Source of the DNA: DOZZ01 sp963792655
GTDB lineage: Bacteria; Acidobacteriota; Terriglobia; Bryobacterales; Bryobacteraceae
Assembly (NCBI GenBank): GCA_963792655.1
Contig: CAWBWU010000003.1
Coordinates: 744,001-808,000 of the forward strand
Length of the DNA stretch: 64,000 bases
Direction: 5' to 3'
The notes under the pieces were generated by a model. That model searched no databases. It saw only the letters and a list, made by a program, of their open reading frames with translations, and was not told where the DNA came from. Both the position numbers and the translations under genes were made by a program. This document shows, in pieces, positions 1 to 8,648 of the stretch (position 1 is the stretch's first letter; the number at the start of each line of letters is the position of its first letter).

Positions 1-14
1 CCGCGGGCAAGTGA

Positions 15-1838
15 CTACTGCACTGCGACTGTCGTTGGTTGGCTCGAACGAATGCCGCTCGTGACGATCACTTTCGCCGCAGACTGAGAACCTAGCCCCG
101 CCGGAACTCTGCAGTTAATTTGATCGAGGCCAGGGAACCCCGGCGCCGCGCCGGCGTAAGTCACCGGACAATTAACTCCGGCAATCGTGACGGTAGGCTG
201 CTGCACGGCTACATTCAAATTGTTCTGAACAGTCGTCGAACCAAGACCCGTCAAATAGAGTTCAAGATACTCGCCTGCATGCAGCGGATTTGATGTGGAG
301 ACGATCGCGTTGTTCGTTGCATTCAATGCCGCCGCGGAACCGCTGCCCGATTGATCCAGCGTAAACACCGCCGGGACCGCGGGTTCAATGTAGATGTTCA
401 TCGTCTGCGTTCCAGCGCTGTTTTTCACCACAAGTTTGTTCAAGCCGGTCACACCGTCCGGCAGCAGCGCATTGATCTGCTTGGGCGATGCATAGAGAAG
501 TTGGACCGGATTTCCGTTGAGCGTTACCGTGACATCCGACAGCATCGAGGGAAGCGGCAATCCGCCCGCCGGAGCCACACCTTGTGCCAGACCGCTACCG
601 TAGATCGAAACCAACATGCGTGGAGCCAATACGCGCGGGAAAATCGCGGCTGCCGAAGGCGTGATTGCATCCACTGAGGGGTCGGGCTTGACCACATAGG
701 GTTCATAGCCGCCGGCCGGGAGCGTCACATGCCGTGAAAAGTTCGGCGGTCCATTGACCGTAAGCGTGATGCCTCCTGCCGCGATGTAGTCGGTATAGCC
801 GATTTCGCTATTCGACATATTCAGCGTCTTGGACGGGCCGCCATCGGGCGCAGCAATGATCGATGAGGGATCGATGCGGTTGTCCTGCGCATCTCGTGCG
901 CGCACCAGCAGCCCGCCGCCCGCTTGCAGATAAGGGTTCTGCTCGGCCGCGGTGCCGATGGTCTGCCATTCATTGGTTCCGTTCAGAAATGACGCGAGAA
1001 TGCGGCCGTTATCGTCGCTCGCGGTCAGAACGCGTGAGATCCCAACCGCGCTCGAGGGACACAGACCCAACTGCGGCAGAAGGCTGCCTGCGGCCTGGTG
1101 GCACAACGGCAGAATGCGCGTGCGGCCCGGCAAATAGAAGCGCAAGGAACTGCTCGTTAGCGGCACCAGCCCATCATCGAATCCCGACAAACCGTCAACG
1201 ATACCGTTCCCCCCGGTGCCCGCAATCGCAATCGCATCCACACCGCGCAAATCATCGTGATTCTGGTTCCACGTGTTGAGGTCCATCAGGAAGTGACTGC
1301 CGCTGGAAAGTTCGTCCAGTTGCGTCTCGATGCTGAACCCAAAAGTCGAAGCGAGCGGCGTGCCGAAGTTCGGTGTCGCGATGAATACCGCCTTACGGAT
1401 AGGCACTACCGCCGGCGGCGTGAACACACCCTGCGCTTCCTGCTTACCCGATAGATAGCTGCGAATGACCAGGCCACCGAGGCTGTAACCAACTACATCG
1501 AAGGTGGTTACCGGCTGGCCATCGGTGTAGGTCGCGCTATTGAGTAGCGCTGCAAACGCTGCCCCCAGCTTCTCGATCGAGGGCCGGTTAGGAATGCTGC
1601 AGGTGTTGAAGAAATAACTGGCCCGGTTGCTCGCCTGCAACACCTGATCCGCATTGGCGAATGAGCGCTGGAAAGAAGCCACACTGCAATCGGTCTCATA
1701 ACCATTAAGGAAAATGACCGGGGGATTGCCGGTATGAGGGAATGACTGCGGGTTAGTGACAAGCTGCGCAGCAGCTGGTTGTATAAGAAGGTGAGCAAAG
1801 CAGATTACACTCGCTAAGCTCAGAAACCGAATTGACAT
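15..1838 (-). CDS. secreted lipase-like alpha/beta hydrolase with TIGR03437 C-terminal domain
   Basis: 607 residues. A hydrophobic signal peptide (residues 1-24, ending PAAAQ) indicates export. The alpha/beta hydrolase part follows: the nucleophile elbow GYSLGG lies near residue 119 and fits a lipase or esterase (class 2/EstA-like), and a later Asp (FDDGLVP) and His (LCHQ) are candidate triad members. From about residue 390 to the end is the domain known as the Solibacter uncharacterized C-terminal domain (TIGR03437), recognisable by a VSIYGSGLA-type motif, YASPKQINALLP, and a second half ending in GLDQINCRVP. Its function is unknown; it is an appendage on secreted acidobacterial proteins and recurs on the GH30 enzyme at 38.6-40.7 kb. 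The gene lies directly downstream of rnpB on the same strand. Substrate is not predictable. Confidence 0.85.
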   Translation of the reverse strand: MSIRFLSLASVICFAHLLIQPAAAQLVTNPQSFPHTGNPPVIFLNGYETDCSVASFQRSFANADQVLQASNRASYFFNTCSIPNRPSIEKLGAAFAALLNSATYTDGQPVTTFDVVGYSLGGLVIRSYLSGKQEAQGVFTPPAVVPIRKAVFIATPNFGTPLASTFGFSIETQLDELSSGSHFLMDLNTWNQNHDDLRGVDAIAIAGTGGNGIVDGLSGFDDGLVPLTSSSLRFYLPGRTRILPLCHQAAGSLLPQLGLCPSSAVGISRVLTASDDNGRILASFLNGTNEWQTIGTAAEQNPYLQAGGGLLVRARDAQDNRIDPSSIIAAPDGGPSKTLNMSNSEIGYTDYIAAGGITLTVNGPPNFSRHVTLPAGGYEPYVVKPDPSVDAITPSAAAIFPRVLAPRMLVSIYGSGLAQGVAPAGGLPLPSMLSDVTVTLNGNPVQLLYASPKQINALLPDGVTGLNKLVVKNSAGTQTMNIYIEPAVPAVFTLDQSGSGSAAALNATNNAIVSTSNPLHAGEYLELYLTGLGSTTVQNNLNVAVQQPTVTIAGVNCPVTYAGAAPGFPGLDQINCRVPAGLGSQSAAKVIVTSGIRSSQPTTVAVQ

Positions 1839-1889
1839 GGCTCGGATGTTGCACGAGCAGTGCCAACTACGCCGTAGAGGCTCTGAAAT

Positions 1890-2265
1890 GCTTGCAGTTC
1901 ACCGCACTATAAGCCGGTTTCTGTACCCTTGCGGGCGATAGTCATTCGTCTCGACCGGCCATTACTGGACGGCTCTAGCAACCTACCCGGAAGTCAAACG
2001 GAGCGGGCCGCTCCTTCTCCCCTATTTGGTCTTGCTCCGCGCGGGGTTTTCCCTGTCCGGTTGGATTGCTCCAACCGCGGTGCGCTCTTACCGCACCATT
2101 TCACCCTTACCCGGCGCTTGCGCACCAGGCGGTATCTTTTCTGTTGCACTTTCCGTAGCATCCGCCTTGAAGCGGACACCCCCGGCCGTTAGCCGGCGCG
2201 CTGCCCTGTGGAGACCGGACTTTCCTCCCGCTTGCGCGAGCGACTATCCGTACGATGAACTGCCT
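1890..2265 (-). ncRNA. rnpB: RNase P RNA, bacterial type A
   Basis: Catalytic RNA of RNase P, which matures tRNA 5' ends. On the minus strand the hallmark blocks occur in order: GAGGAAAGTCCGG near the 5' end (about 2215-2228), ACAGAAAAGATACCGCC, GGGTAAGGGTGAAATGGTGC, GGTAAGAGCGCACCG, GAGCAAGACCAAATAGGGG, and the 3' block with GACGAATGACTATC. P1 can be drawn between 2256-2263 and 1894-1901 (GCAGTTCA with TGAACTGC), which sets the ends to within a few bases. A candidate -10 (TACACT, 2270-2275) sits just upstream of the 5' end, without a convincing -35. Reading frames in both directions across 1929-2418 are artefacts of this structured RNA. The lipase gene begins about 50 bp beyond its 3' end. 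Confidence 0.95.
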
Positions 2266-2338
2266 TTTCAGTGTAGTGCATGTTCTTGTCCGGGCGGGTT
2301 GAACTATGGCGGACGGCTCGTCATAGGACAATACAACC

Positions 2339-2812
2339 GTGGACCTGCTGCGGCGAGCGATCGATCTGATGGCCAAGAGCGGCCTCATGCTCCGCGGTGA
2401 TCCCCCAAAGGTAGTCAACCTGGAAGGGCGCGAGTGGGGACCTGTAGCACGATGGGCTCTCGCTTTCGATTCAGGCGTTCGAAAGAGAAGGCGTACATCT
2501 CTCAGTCATCCTGCGCAATGACGGGGGCCGCAAACGCGAGTCCTGTCGTCGCCTGGGTGGGTCAACTTCTTCGCGCTCAACGTCGTGCGCGCCGATGGAT
2601 CGACGGTGGAACTCACGCGTTTTGGCCAGGCTTCGCGCCAGGCGAAAAGCAATGTCACGCAAACAGAACTCGCTGCTGGCAGCCCGCTCGAGATCGAATT
2701 GCCCTTAGGGCTGCTATTCAACGTGAACCCACCGGGCGCCTATCTCGTGCGTGCCGAGTGCATGATTGACGAGCACCGCATCACTTCCAATCAACTGGCA
2801 ATCCTGCGGTAA
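2339..2812 (+). pseudogene. hypothetical beta-rich protein, broken by two frame breaks
   Basis: Three overlapping frames read as one protein of about 157 residues. From a GTG at 2339 the first frame runs to ...EGREWGPVA; dropping one C at about 2450 gives DGLSLSIQAFEREGVHL; adding one G in the GGG run at 2559-2561 gives VNFFALNVVRADGSTVELT and continues to the stop at 2810-2812. The ending (LPLGLLFNVNPPGAYLVRA) resembles a secreted beta-sandwich repeat, but I do not recognise a named family. No signal peptide is seen in the readable part. It is either a decayed gene or an intact gene hit by two sequencing indels; the clean continuity of sense across the frames favours the latter. It starts opposite and upstream of rnpB. 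Confidence 0.5.
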
Positions 2813-2879
2813 TCGATAGAGCCGCGCACGTAAGTAAGCGCGTTGGTCCTGCCCGCTCCCTTTCGTCTATCGTAGTTAG

Positions 2880-4313
2880 GTGCTTTTCTGCCTGCTGGCG
2901 CCCACCGTTGCGGAGTACCGCGAACAAGTCCGCGCGGGACTGCAGGACGATGTTGCGGGCCTGGTGTTGGGTCTGCTCACGGTGGTGCTGGGCCTTACTG
3001 CGATTGCGGCATTCACGTTGCGGCGGCGAGGGAAAGATCCGGCCCTGCTGTGGTTCGCGGCCTTTGCCTTGTTGTACGGCACGCGCCTGCTATTGGACAC
3101 CAACGTTGTGCCCTTTATCCTTCGCATGCCGGCGAACTTGCCTGCTATGCTGCGCAGCCTGATCACCTACGTCGTGCCCATTCCCGGAACGCTCTTCGGC
3201 TATGAGGTGTTCCCTCAGGTCCGCCGCTACGTGCGCTGGGTGATCGCGTTTCTGTGCGCGTTTGCGCTAGCGGGCATCGCCGCTGATCTGATCACCGGCC
3301 GGGCTGGCACGCTCAGGGTTCCGAACAACATCATCGCGCTCTTGAGCTGGGGTGCGGTCGCTGTGCTCATGCTGCGCTATTCGCGACAGCATTCCATGCT
3401 GCGGCCGCTCGGATGGGGCGTGCTGCTTTTTGGTGTCTCTGTGGTGCTCGGCAACCTGCGTGGGCTGCGCGTGGTGGCACTCCCTTTTGATCCGGAGCCA
3501 TTCGGCTTCTTCTGCTTTCTGATCGCACTCGGCCGCGTGCTTGCCCTGCGCGCCTTCGAAAACGAAGACCGTCTTGTCGCAATCAACAAGGAACTGGAGA
3601 TCGCCAAGCGCATTCAGCTCTCGATTCTGCCCGGTTCGTTTCCGCAATCGCAAGGGCTCGCCATTGCAGCGGAGTACCGCCCGATGACAGCGGTCGCCGG
3701 CGACTTCTACGACTTCCTGAAACTCGATGAGAACCGCATCGGTGTTTTGATTGCCGATGTCTCGGGCCATGGCGTGCCGGCCGCGCTGATTGCTTCGATG
3801 GTGAAAGTTGCTATTGCCGCGCAGTTGCCGCATGCGGACGATCCAGCTCTCGTTTTGAGCGGCATGAATCAGGTGCTCTGCGGCAAGATGCAGGGCCAGT
3901 TCGTTTCGGCCGCGTATCTGTTTCTCGACTTAGAAGCCAGGAAGTTTCGCTACGGCGCCGGGGGACATCCACCGCTTCTCTGGTGGCGAGAGGCGGAGCA
4001 GCGCGTCGAGAGTTTGGAAGAGAACGGACTCATTCTCGGTGTGATGGCGCGTGCACCTTACTCCTACACGGAGCGGCCGCTCGCGAAAGGCGATCGATTT
4101 CTGCTCTACACCGACGGTTTGGTAGAAGGCGCGAACACTGCCGATGAATTCTTCGGCGAGGAACGTGTGCGCGCGGCCCTTCACGACAGCCGTGGTGCGA
4201 CTCCAACCAATTGTGCGCGAGCGCTGCTGGATCGCATGGCAGCCTTCGCGGGACACAGCAGCACTCGCACGCAGGATGACGACTTGACAGTTATCGTCGT
4301 AGACACTGCTTAG
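2880..4313 (+). CDS. membrane-anchored SpoIIE/RsbU-type PP2C serine phosphatase
   Basis: 477 residues, GTG start. The first ~200 residues hold about six hydrophobic segments, so the protein is in the inner membrane. A short linker with the hallmark ELEIAKRIQLSILP helix (about residue 238) leads into the PPM-type phosphatase domain. Metal-binding motifs are clear: GDFYD, DVSGHGVPAAL, and later YTDGLVEG and DDDLTVIV. Such proteins dephosphorylate anti-anti-sigma factors or other serine-phosphorylated partners in stress and signalling switches. No PAS, GAF, HAMP or response-regulator input domain is present, so the membrane region is the likely sensor. No anti-sigma kinase or STAS partner is adjacent. 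Confidence 0.88.
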   Translation: MLFCLLAPTVAEYREQVRAGLQDDVAGLVLGLLTVVLGLTAIAAFTLRRRGKDPALLWFAAFALLYGTRLLLDTNVVPFILRMPANLPAMLRSLITYVVPIPGTLFGYEVFPQVRRYVRWVIAFLCAFALAGIAADLITGRAGTLRVPNNIIALLSWGAVAVLMLRYSRQHSMLRPLGWGVLLFGVSVVLGNLRGLRVVALPFDPEPFGFFCFLIALGRVLALRAFENEDRLVAINKELEIAKRIQLSILPGSFPQSQGLAIAAEYRPMTAVAGDFYDFLKLDENRIGVLIADVSGHGVPAALIASMVKVAIAAQLPHADDPALVLSGMNQVLCGKMQGQFVSAAYLFLDLEARKFRYGAGGHPPLLWWREAEQRVESLEENGLILGVMARAPYSYTERPLAKGDRFLLYTDGLVEGANTADEFFGEERVRAALHDSRGATPTNCARALLDRMAAFAGHSSTRTQDDDLTVIVVDTA

Positions 4314-4351
4314 CCGCAACCGCAGCCTGCCACGCTTCATCCAATAGCGGC

Positions 4352-5329
4352 ATGCAATTTTCTGTACTCGACCTCGCGCCCGTTCGCGAGGGCGGCACTG
4401 TCGCCGAAGCATTCCGCAACACGCTGGACCTCGCGCGCCATGCCGAGCAGTGGGGCTACCGGCGCTTCTGGATGGCTGAGCATCACAACATGGCTGGCAT
4501 CGCGAGCGCGGCAACCTCAGTGCTGCTTGGTTATGTTGCAGGCGGCACGTCAACGATTCGCGTCGGCTCGGGCGGCATCATGCTGCCGAACCATTCGTCG
4601 CTGCAGATTGCCGAACAGTTCGGCACGCTTGCGACTCTCTATCCGGACCGCGTTGATCTGGGCGTCGGCCGTGCACCGGGATCCGATGGTTTGACCGCGC
4701 GGGCGATCCGGCGCGGGCTGAACAGCGATGAAAGCGATTTCCCGAGACAAGTGCAGGAGTTGATTCACTATCTGGGGCCCGATCAGAATAAGGCTGTGCA
4801 AGCGTTTCCCGGCGTCGGCACCGAAGTTCCTGTCTGGCTGCTGGGCTCGAGCACTTACAGCGCACAACTCGCGGCCGTGATGGGTTTGCCGTTTGCGTTC
4901 GCGGCTCACTTTGCGCCGCAACAGTTGCGCGAAGCTTTATATCTTTATCGCGAAAACTTCGCGCCGTCGCAGTGGCTCGATCGGCCTTACGCGATGGTGG
5001 GTTTGCCTTTGATCGCTGCCAACACCGATGCTGAGGCAAAGCGCCAGGCTACTTCGGGCGCACAGCGTTTTCTGAAGCTCATTCGAGGCCAGGCGATTTA
5101 CGTGCCGAAGCCAGTCGACACCATGGACGGACTTTGGAGCGCGCCCGAAGAGGCAATGGTGCAGTCCCGCATGGCGGAAGCGATCGTTGGCGGGCCGGAC
5201 ACCGTGCGCCGAAAACTGACCGCCTTCCTGCAGGAAACGAAAGCCGACGAGCTGATCTTTGCCTGCGACCTCTACGACCACGCGGATCGGTTGCGTTCAT
5301 TTCAGATCGCCGCCGAAGTATTACGGTGA
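4352..5329 (+). CDS. LLM-class flavin-dependent oxidoreductase (YhbW-like)
   Basis: 325 residues, a full-length luciferase-like monooxygenase of the MsnO8/YhbW subgroup. Typical features: the opening FSVLDLAPV, the YRRFWMAEHHN motif at about residues 35-45, TSTIRVGSGGIMLPNHS, and YPDRVDLGVGRAPG. These line the FMN pocket of a TIM barrel. The physiological substrate of this subgroup is generally unknown. It begins 38 bp after the phosphatase stop, so co-transcription is possible, but the functions are not obviously linked. Confidence 0.88.
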   Translation: MQFSVLDLAPVREGGTVAEAFRNTLDLARHAEQWGYRRFWMAEHHNMAGIASAATSVLLGYVAGGTSTIRVGSGGIMLPNHSSLQIAEQFGTLATLYPDRVDLGVGRAPGSDGLTARAIRRGLNSDESDFPRQVQELIHYLGPDQNKAVQAFPGVGTEVPVWLLGSSTYSAQLAAVMGLPFAFAAHFAPQQLREALYLYRENFAPSQWLDRPYAMVGLPLIAANTDAEAKRQATSGAQRFLKLIRGQAIYVPKPVDTMDGLWSAPEEAMVQSRMAEAIVGGPDTVRRKLTAFLQETKADELIFACDLYDHADRLRSFQIAAEVLR

Positions 5330-5391
5330 GGGCCGCGGAAGCACGAAGATGGACGCGGATATATCGACGTAGACAGAAGTAGGCTTGGGTC

Positions 5392-5636
5392 ATGGCTGGT
5401 CTTGATTGGTCACAGTGTCCGGTGGTAAAAGCAATCCTAAGAAACTCGGTGGAGCTTGGGTATTGCGCGGTACTCGTATGCCTGTTGCGTCCATTTTTGA
5501 AAATTTAGAAGACGGATTGATGCTGGAGGAAGTTATGGAGCAGTTTGACGTAACTCTTGATGAGATCAAGTCGGTACTGGAGTTCGCGGCCCGCAGTCTC
5601 GATTCCCAAGCCGTCCGTATTCCCCTGCCACGGCTG
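5392..5636 (+). pseudogene. DUF433-family antitoxin, frame-broken
   Basis: The ATG at 5392 gives MAGLDWSQCPVVK, the usual opening of DUF433 antitoxins. The frame is then lost at the AAAA run 5427-5430; one extra A restores SNPKKLGGAWVLRGTRMPV and the rest of the domain (EVMEQFDVTLDEIKSVLEF). The conserved GAWVLRGTRMPV core is the helix-turn-helix-like part of this family, which usually pairs with a DUF5615 PIN-like toxin. No stop separates it from the toxin start at 5637 in the given frame, but a TGATG overlap (5635-5639) exists in another frame. This is the usual coupling, and it suggests a further one-base error or mutation near 5600. Confidence 0.6.
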
Positions 5637-5846
5637 ATGCGCGTTCTCTTTGACCACTGCACGCCGTACGGCATAGCCCGTTTCCTCGTCGGTCACGACG
5701 TTTCACCTGCTCGTAGCCAGATGGGCGGAACTGATGGGTACGGCACGGTGTATCTGCCATCCGTTTCTGGTGCACGCCGCCCAGGGCCACAGGGGTCAAC
5801 ACCGCGCTTATGGCACGACCTGGTCCAGCCTGTAATCGAGCCGTGA
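5637..5846 (+). pseudogene. DUF5615 (PIN-like) toxin remnant
   Basis: Begins MRVLFDHCTPYGIARFLVGH, the standard N-terminus of DUF5615 proteins, with the acidic residue of the PIN-like active site (LFD). Homology ends after about 30 residues (ARSQMG), whereas intact members run to about 110. The rest of the reading frame (to 5846) does not resemble the family. Probably a truncated toxin left beside its antitoxin. Nothing further is recognisable between 5847 and 5947. Confidence 0.5.
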
Positions 5847-5947
5847 TCGCTGCCGTAAACGCGGCACGTCCGGGAAGCTTCACCGACAGTGCCAATCCCC
5901 GAACTGCGCAACCATTAGCGTGCATCCGCGTGTATCCGCGGCCCAAA

Positions 5948-6781
5948 CTAATCCTCGATAGAGATCGAAGGTCCCGCCGGTTGCCCTGCGGCCTCCACCT
6001 TCTCAACAACGGATCGCGCCAGATCGAGAAAACCTTTAGCTGCCGGATCGTTTTCGCCCTTTGTTGCGGCAGGCTGCCCGCTATCGCCGCCCACGCGCAC
6101 TTCCGGATCAAGCGGCAGTTCTCCGAGAAACGGAATCTGCATCTGCTCCGCCGTGCGTTTGCCGCCGCCCGTGCCGAAGACGTCGTAGCGTTCGGAGGTA
6201 CCGGGCAGTACGAGGTAGCTCATGTTCTCCACCAGACCCAGAATCGGCACCTTCACCTGATGGAACATATGCACGGCTTTGCGCGCGTCTTCGAGCGAAA
6301 CGCTCGATGGCGTAGTCACGATGACCGCACCGGTCACCGGCGCCGTTTGGATCAACGACAACTGCACGTCGCCCGTGCCTGGCGGAAGATCGATGATCAG
6401 GTAATCCAGTTCGCCCCAATCGACACCGCGCAGAAACTGTTGCACGACGCTGTGCAGCATCGGCCCGCGCCATACCAGCGGCTTGTCTCCGGGGCTCAGA
6501 AATCCCATCGACATCAGCTTCACGCCGTAGTTGGTCAGGGGTTGAATTCGCTCACCATGGGCCATCGGCGTCTGGTTGATGCCCATCATCAGCGGCACGT
6601 TCGGGCCATAGACGTCGGCATCCATCAAGCCTGTTTTGTGGCCGAGTGAAGCGAGCGCGACGGCGAGGTTAACCGCTACTGTCGTCTTGCCCACACCGCC
6701 TTTTCCGGACCCGACCGCGATCAGATTACGAACGCCGGGAATGGGCGGCTTCGGGGCCGCCGGGGGGGTCTGGGGACTCAT
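5948..6781 (-). CDS. mrp: Mrp/NBP35-family P-loop ATPase without cysteines
   Basis: 277 residues. A deviant Walker A (GKGGVGKTT) near residue 26, the DADVYGPN switch, IDLPPGTGD and TPSSVSLEDARKA identify the Mrp/ApbC iron-sulfur carrier family. The N-terminal MIP18/DUF59 domain of many bacterial Mrp proteins is absent; the protein starts with a proline-rich lead. The family's CxxC motif after NMSY (usually CPHCG) is replaced by LPGTSE, and I find no cysteine anywhere in the protein. Cysteine-ligated cluster transfer is therefore unlikely as drawn, although the ATPase core looks intact. The gene stands alone on the minus strand. Confidence 0.88.
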   Translation of the reverse strand: MSPQTPPAAPKPPIPGVRNLIAVGSGKGGVGKTTVAVNLAVALASLGHKTGLMDADVYGPNVPLMMGINQTPMAHGERIQPLTNYGVKLMSMGFLSPGDKPLVWRGPMLHSVVQQFLRGVDWGELDYLIIDLPPGTGDVQLSLIQTAPVTGAVIVTTPSSVSLEDARKAVHMFHQVKVPILGLVENMSYLVLPGTSERYDVFGTGGGKRTAEQMQIPFLGELPLDPEVRVGGDSGQPAATKGENDPAAKGFLDLARSVVEKVEAAGQPAGPSISIED

Positions 6782-6927
6782 GAGCCCTTATCTTAGCATT
6801 CGACTTTTTCCATCCCCCGCGTCTGTGAAACGCTTGCCCAGCCTGTAATCAGAGTGTTGCCAAGAGAGGCTGGCCACAGGCTAACTGTTAGACTGAAACT
6901 TAGGCAGCAAGGACAAAATTCTTATTT

Positions 6928-7584
6928 ATGAAGTTCTTTCTCGATACCGCAAATCTGGACGAAATCAAGAAGTATGCCGACTACGGCATCGTTGATGGCG
7001 TAACAACCAACCCCTCGCTGATTGCCAAGGAGGGGAAGCCGATTGAAGAGCAGATCGAGAAGATCTGCCAGATTGTCGACGGTGACATCAGCGCGGAAGT
7101 GGTGTCGGTGGAAGCGGACCAGATGGTGAAGGATGGGCGGGCTCTAGCCAAAATTCACAAGAACGTTGTGGTGAAGGTTCCGCTGATCAAAGAGGGCATC
7201 AAAGCGACGCACATCCTCAGCGATGAAGGCATCCGCGTCAATGTGACGCTCTGCTTCTCTGCCGCGCAGGCGCTCATCGCGGCGAAGGCCGGAGCCTACA
7301 TCATCAGTCCCTTCGTCGGCCGCCTGGATGACATTGGACAGGACGGTATGGAAGTCGTTCGCCAGATTGTGCAGATTTACGAGAACTATGGCTACGACAC
7401 GCAAGTGCTCGCGGCTTCGCTGCGCACCACGAACCACGTGATTGAGGCGTCGCTTGCGGGCGCGCACATCGGCACCATGCCGTTGAAAGTTCTCGACGGC
7501 CTGTTTGGACACGTGCTGACCGATAAAGGACTTGAGCAGTTCCTAAAGGATTACCGCAACGCATCGCAACCCGTTTCCGCATAA
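6928..7584 (+). CDS. fsa: fructose-6-phosphate aldolase / transaldolase-like (TalC/Fsa family)
   Basis: 218 residues, the normal length of the small decameric TalC/Fsa class. The N-terminus MKFFLDTANLDEIKK, the substrate loop GVTTNPSLIAKEG, the Schiff-base lysine in VVVKVPLI (about residue 86), NVTLCFSAAQA and SPFVGRLDD are all present. It interconverts fructose 6-phosphate with dihydroxyacetone plus glyceraldehyde 3-phosphate, or acts as a transaldolase; sequence alone does not decide which. Two small genes follow closely (3 bp gap, then a 4-bp overlap), suggesting a short operon closed by the hairpin at 8376-8400. Confidence 0.92.
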   Translation: MKFFLDTANLDEIKKYADYGIVDGVTTNPSLIAKEGKPIEEQIEKICQIVDGDISAEVVSVEADQMVKDGRALAKIHKNVVVKVPLIKEGIKATHILSDEGIRVNVTLCFSAAQALIAAKAGAYIISPFVGRLDDIGQDGMEVVRQIVQIYENYGYDTQVLAASLRTTNHVIEASLAGAHIGTMPLKVLDGLFGHVLTDKGLEQFLKDYRNASQPVSA

Positions 7585-7587
7585 CAG

Positions 7588-7998
7588 ATGGAGCTCACGC
7601 TTCTTGCGCCGCTTGTCGACGGGCGGCCGTGGATCACTGCAGGTGTGTTGGCATTGGCTATTGTGCTCGCCGCCGTGGCCCGGATGTCACTGCGCAAACG
7701 GCCAAGTGCAGCAGACATAGAGAAGAAGCGGCGTACTGAGATCAACGCGGCGGGTAGAATTATCGCGGGCGAACTGACGGATATTGTGAACACGAACCTG
7801 CTCGTATACAACTACGACGTACACGGGGTTCACTACACGAGTACGCAAGATACCGCCGAACTCAGCAGCCTGCTGCCGGAAGATCCATGGCAGTTGCTCG
7901 GTCCGGTGAGCGTGAAGTTCGACCCGCGCAATCCGGCCAACTCGATCATCGTTTGCGAACAGTGGAGCGGTATCAGTAGAAAGAGGACAACCCAATGA
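7588..7998 (+). CDS. membrane-anchored hypothetical protein, DUF3592-like
   Basis: 136 residues. One N-terminal transmembrane segment (about residues 15-33) followed by positive charges, so the C-terminal ~95 residues should be cytoplasmic. The soluble part (LVYNYDVHGVHYTSTQDTAEL, then VSVKFDPRNPANSIIV) resembles the DUF3592 beta-sandwich pattern of a Y-x-Y-x-V-x-G core and an L/V-x-Y/F-x-P-x-N/D ending. Function unknown. The end overlaps the next gene by 4 bp (ATGA), indicating translational coupling. Confidence 0.65.
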   Translation: MELTLLAPLVDGRPWITAGVLALAIVLAAVARMSLRKRPSAADIEKKRRTEINAAGRIIAGELTDIVNTNLLVYNYDVHGVHYTSTQDTAELSSLLPEDPWQLLGPVSVKFDPRNPANSIIVCEQWSGISRKRTTQ

Positions 7999-8375
7999 CA
8001 AAACGTTTCTTACTCGCCATCGTAACGGCGGCGCTGCTGTTTAGTGCAGGCCTGCTGATCGGACAGAACAGCGTGAACACGCCGCACACGATTCTGCATG
8101 TCGTGACTGTGAAGTGGAAAGCGGACTCGACCGCCGATCAGCAGAAGAAAGTAATCGAGGGCGTTTTGACCATGGCGGGCAAGGTACCCGGCGTGAAGTC
8201 CGTGTGGCTCAAGACGATCAAGGTACAGCCGCGTGAGTATCAGTCGGCTTTCGCGATGGAGTTCACCGATGCCGCTGCGTTTGAAAAGTATGTCGACGAC
8301 CCGGCCCATGCGGACTGGAAAAAGTTGTACGACCCGATTCACGAAGTCAGCACCACGCACGATCTAACGAACTGA
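7995..8375 (+). CDS. exported Dabb-family (stress-responsive alpha/beta barrel) protein
   Basis: 126 residues. A hydrophobic N-terminal segment (residues 5-21) is a signal peptide or anchor. The Dabb domain starts at HTILHVVTVKW and contains the family's VPGVKSVWLK and FTDAAAFEKYVDDPAH blocks. Dabb proteins form dimeric ferredoxin-like barrels. Some are enzymes (for example olivetolic acid cyclase), but most have no assigned reaction. Coupled to the upstream gene by a 4-bp overlap. Confidence 0.82.
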   Translation: MTKRFLLAIVTAALLFSAGLLIGQNSVNTPHTILHVVTVKWKADSTADQQKKVIEGVLTMAGKVPGVKSVWLKTIKVQPREYQSAFAMEFTDAAAFEKYVDDPAHADWKKLYDPIHEVSTTHDLTN

Positions 8376-8400
8376 CCGCGGGTGACCGCGGCCAGCTTTT
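8376..8400 (+). terminator. rho-independent terminator
   Basis: A CCGCGG stem repeats around a GTGA loop (8376-8391) and is followed by CCAGCTTTT. It lies immediately after the Dabb stop codon and would end the fsa-DUF3592-Dabb transcript. The convergent small gene stops at 8401, so the hairpin may serve both directions, although only the plus side has a T run. Confidence 0.6.
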
Positions 8401-8565
8401 CTACAGTTTGTCGGCTTCGTGCTTGACCGTCTTGCCGGCGTCCTTCAGATCTTCGCCGGCTTTGTGACCAGCTTCTTTCGTTTTCTCAGCGGCCTTTTCG
8501 GTGCCCTCTTTAAGCTTCTCGCCCGCTTTATCGATGTCGTTTTTGATGTGATCCGTGGTGCTCAT
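8401..8565 (-). CDS. small Lys/Ala/Glu-rich helical protein (LEA/CsbD-like composition)
   Basis: 54 residues from MSTTDHIKND. I chose this ATG because AGGAGG sits 6 bases upstream (revcomp of 8571-8576); an extended frame to 8637 lacks support. Repeats of the form EKLKEGTEKAAEKTKEAGHK predict a long amphipathic, very hydrophilic helix, as in stress-linked LEA-like and CsbD-like proteins. No enzyme motif. A role in osmotic or desiccation stress would be inference from composition only. Confidence 0.6.
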   Translation of the reverse strand: MSTTDHIKNDIDKAGEKLKEGTEKAAEKTKEAGHKAGEDLKDAGKTVKHEADKL

Positions 8566-8648
8566 GAGCTTCCTCCTAGCGGCAATGCCATGCATTCGGA
8601 TGGCCAGCACAGTTTCCAATTGGCCCCCCGCTTGCAAGCAGGGGAGGT

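Noticed and set aside
1929..2418. Overlapping open frames on both strands
   Set aside because: They lie within the RNase P RNA and its flank; the RNA signature explains the sequence.
3267..3833. 188-codon minus-strand open frame
   Set aside because: Shadow of the SpoIIE-type phosphatase gene.
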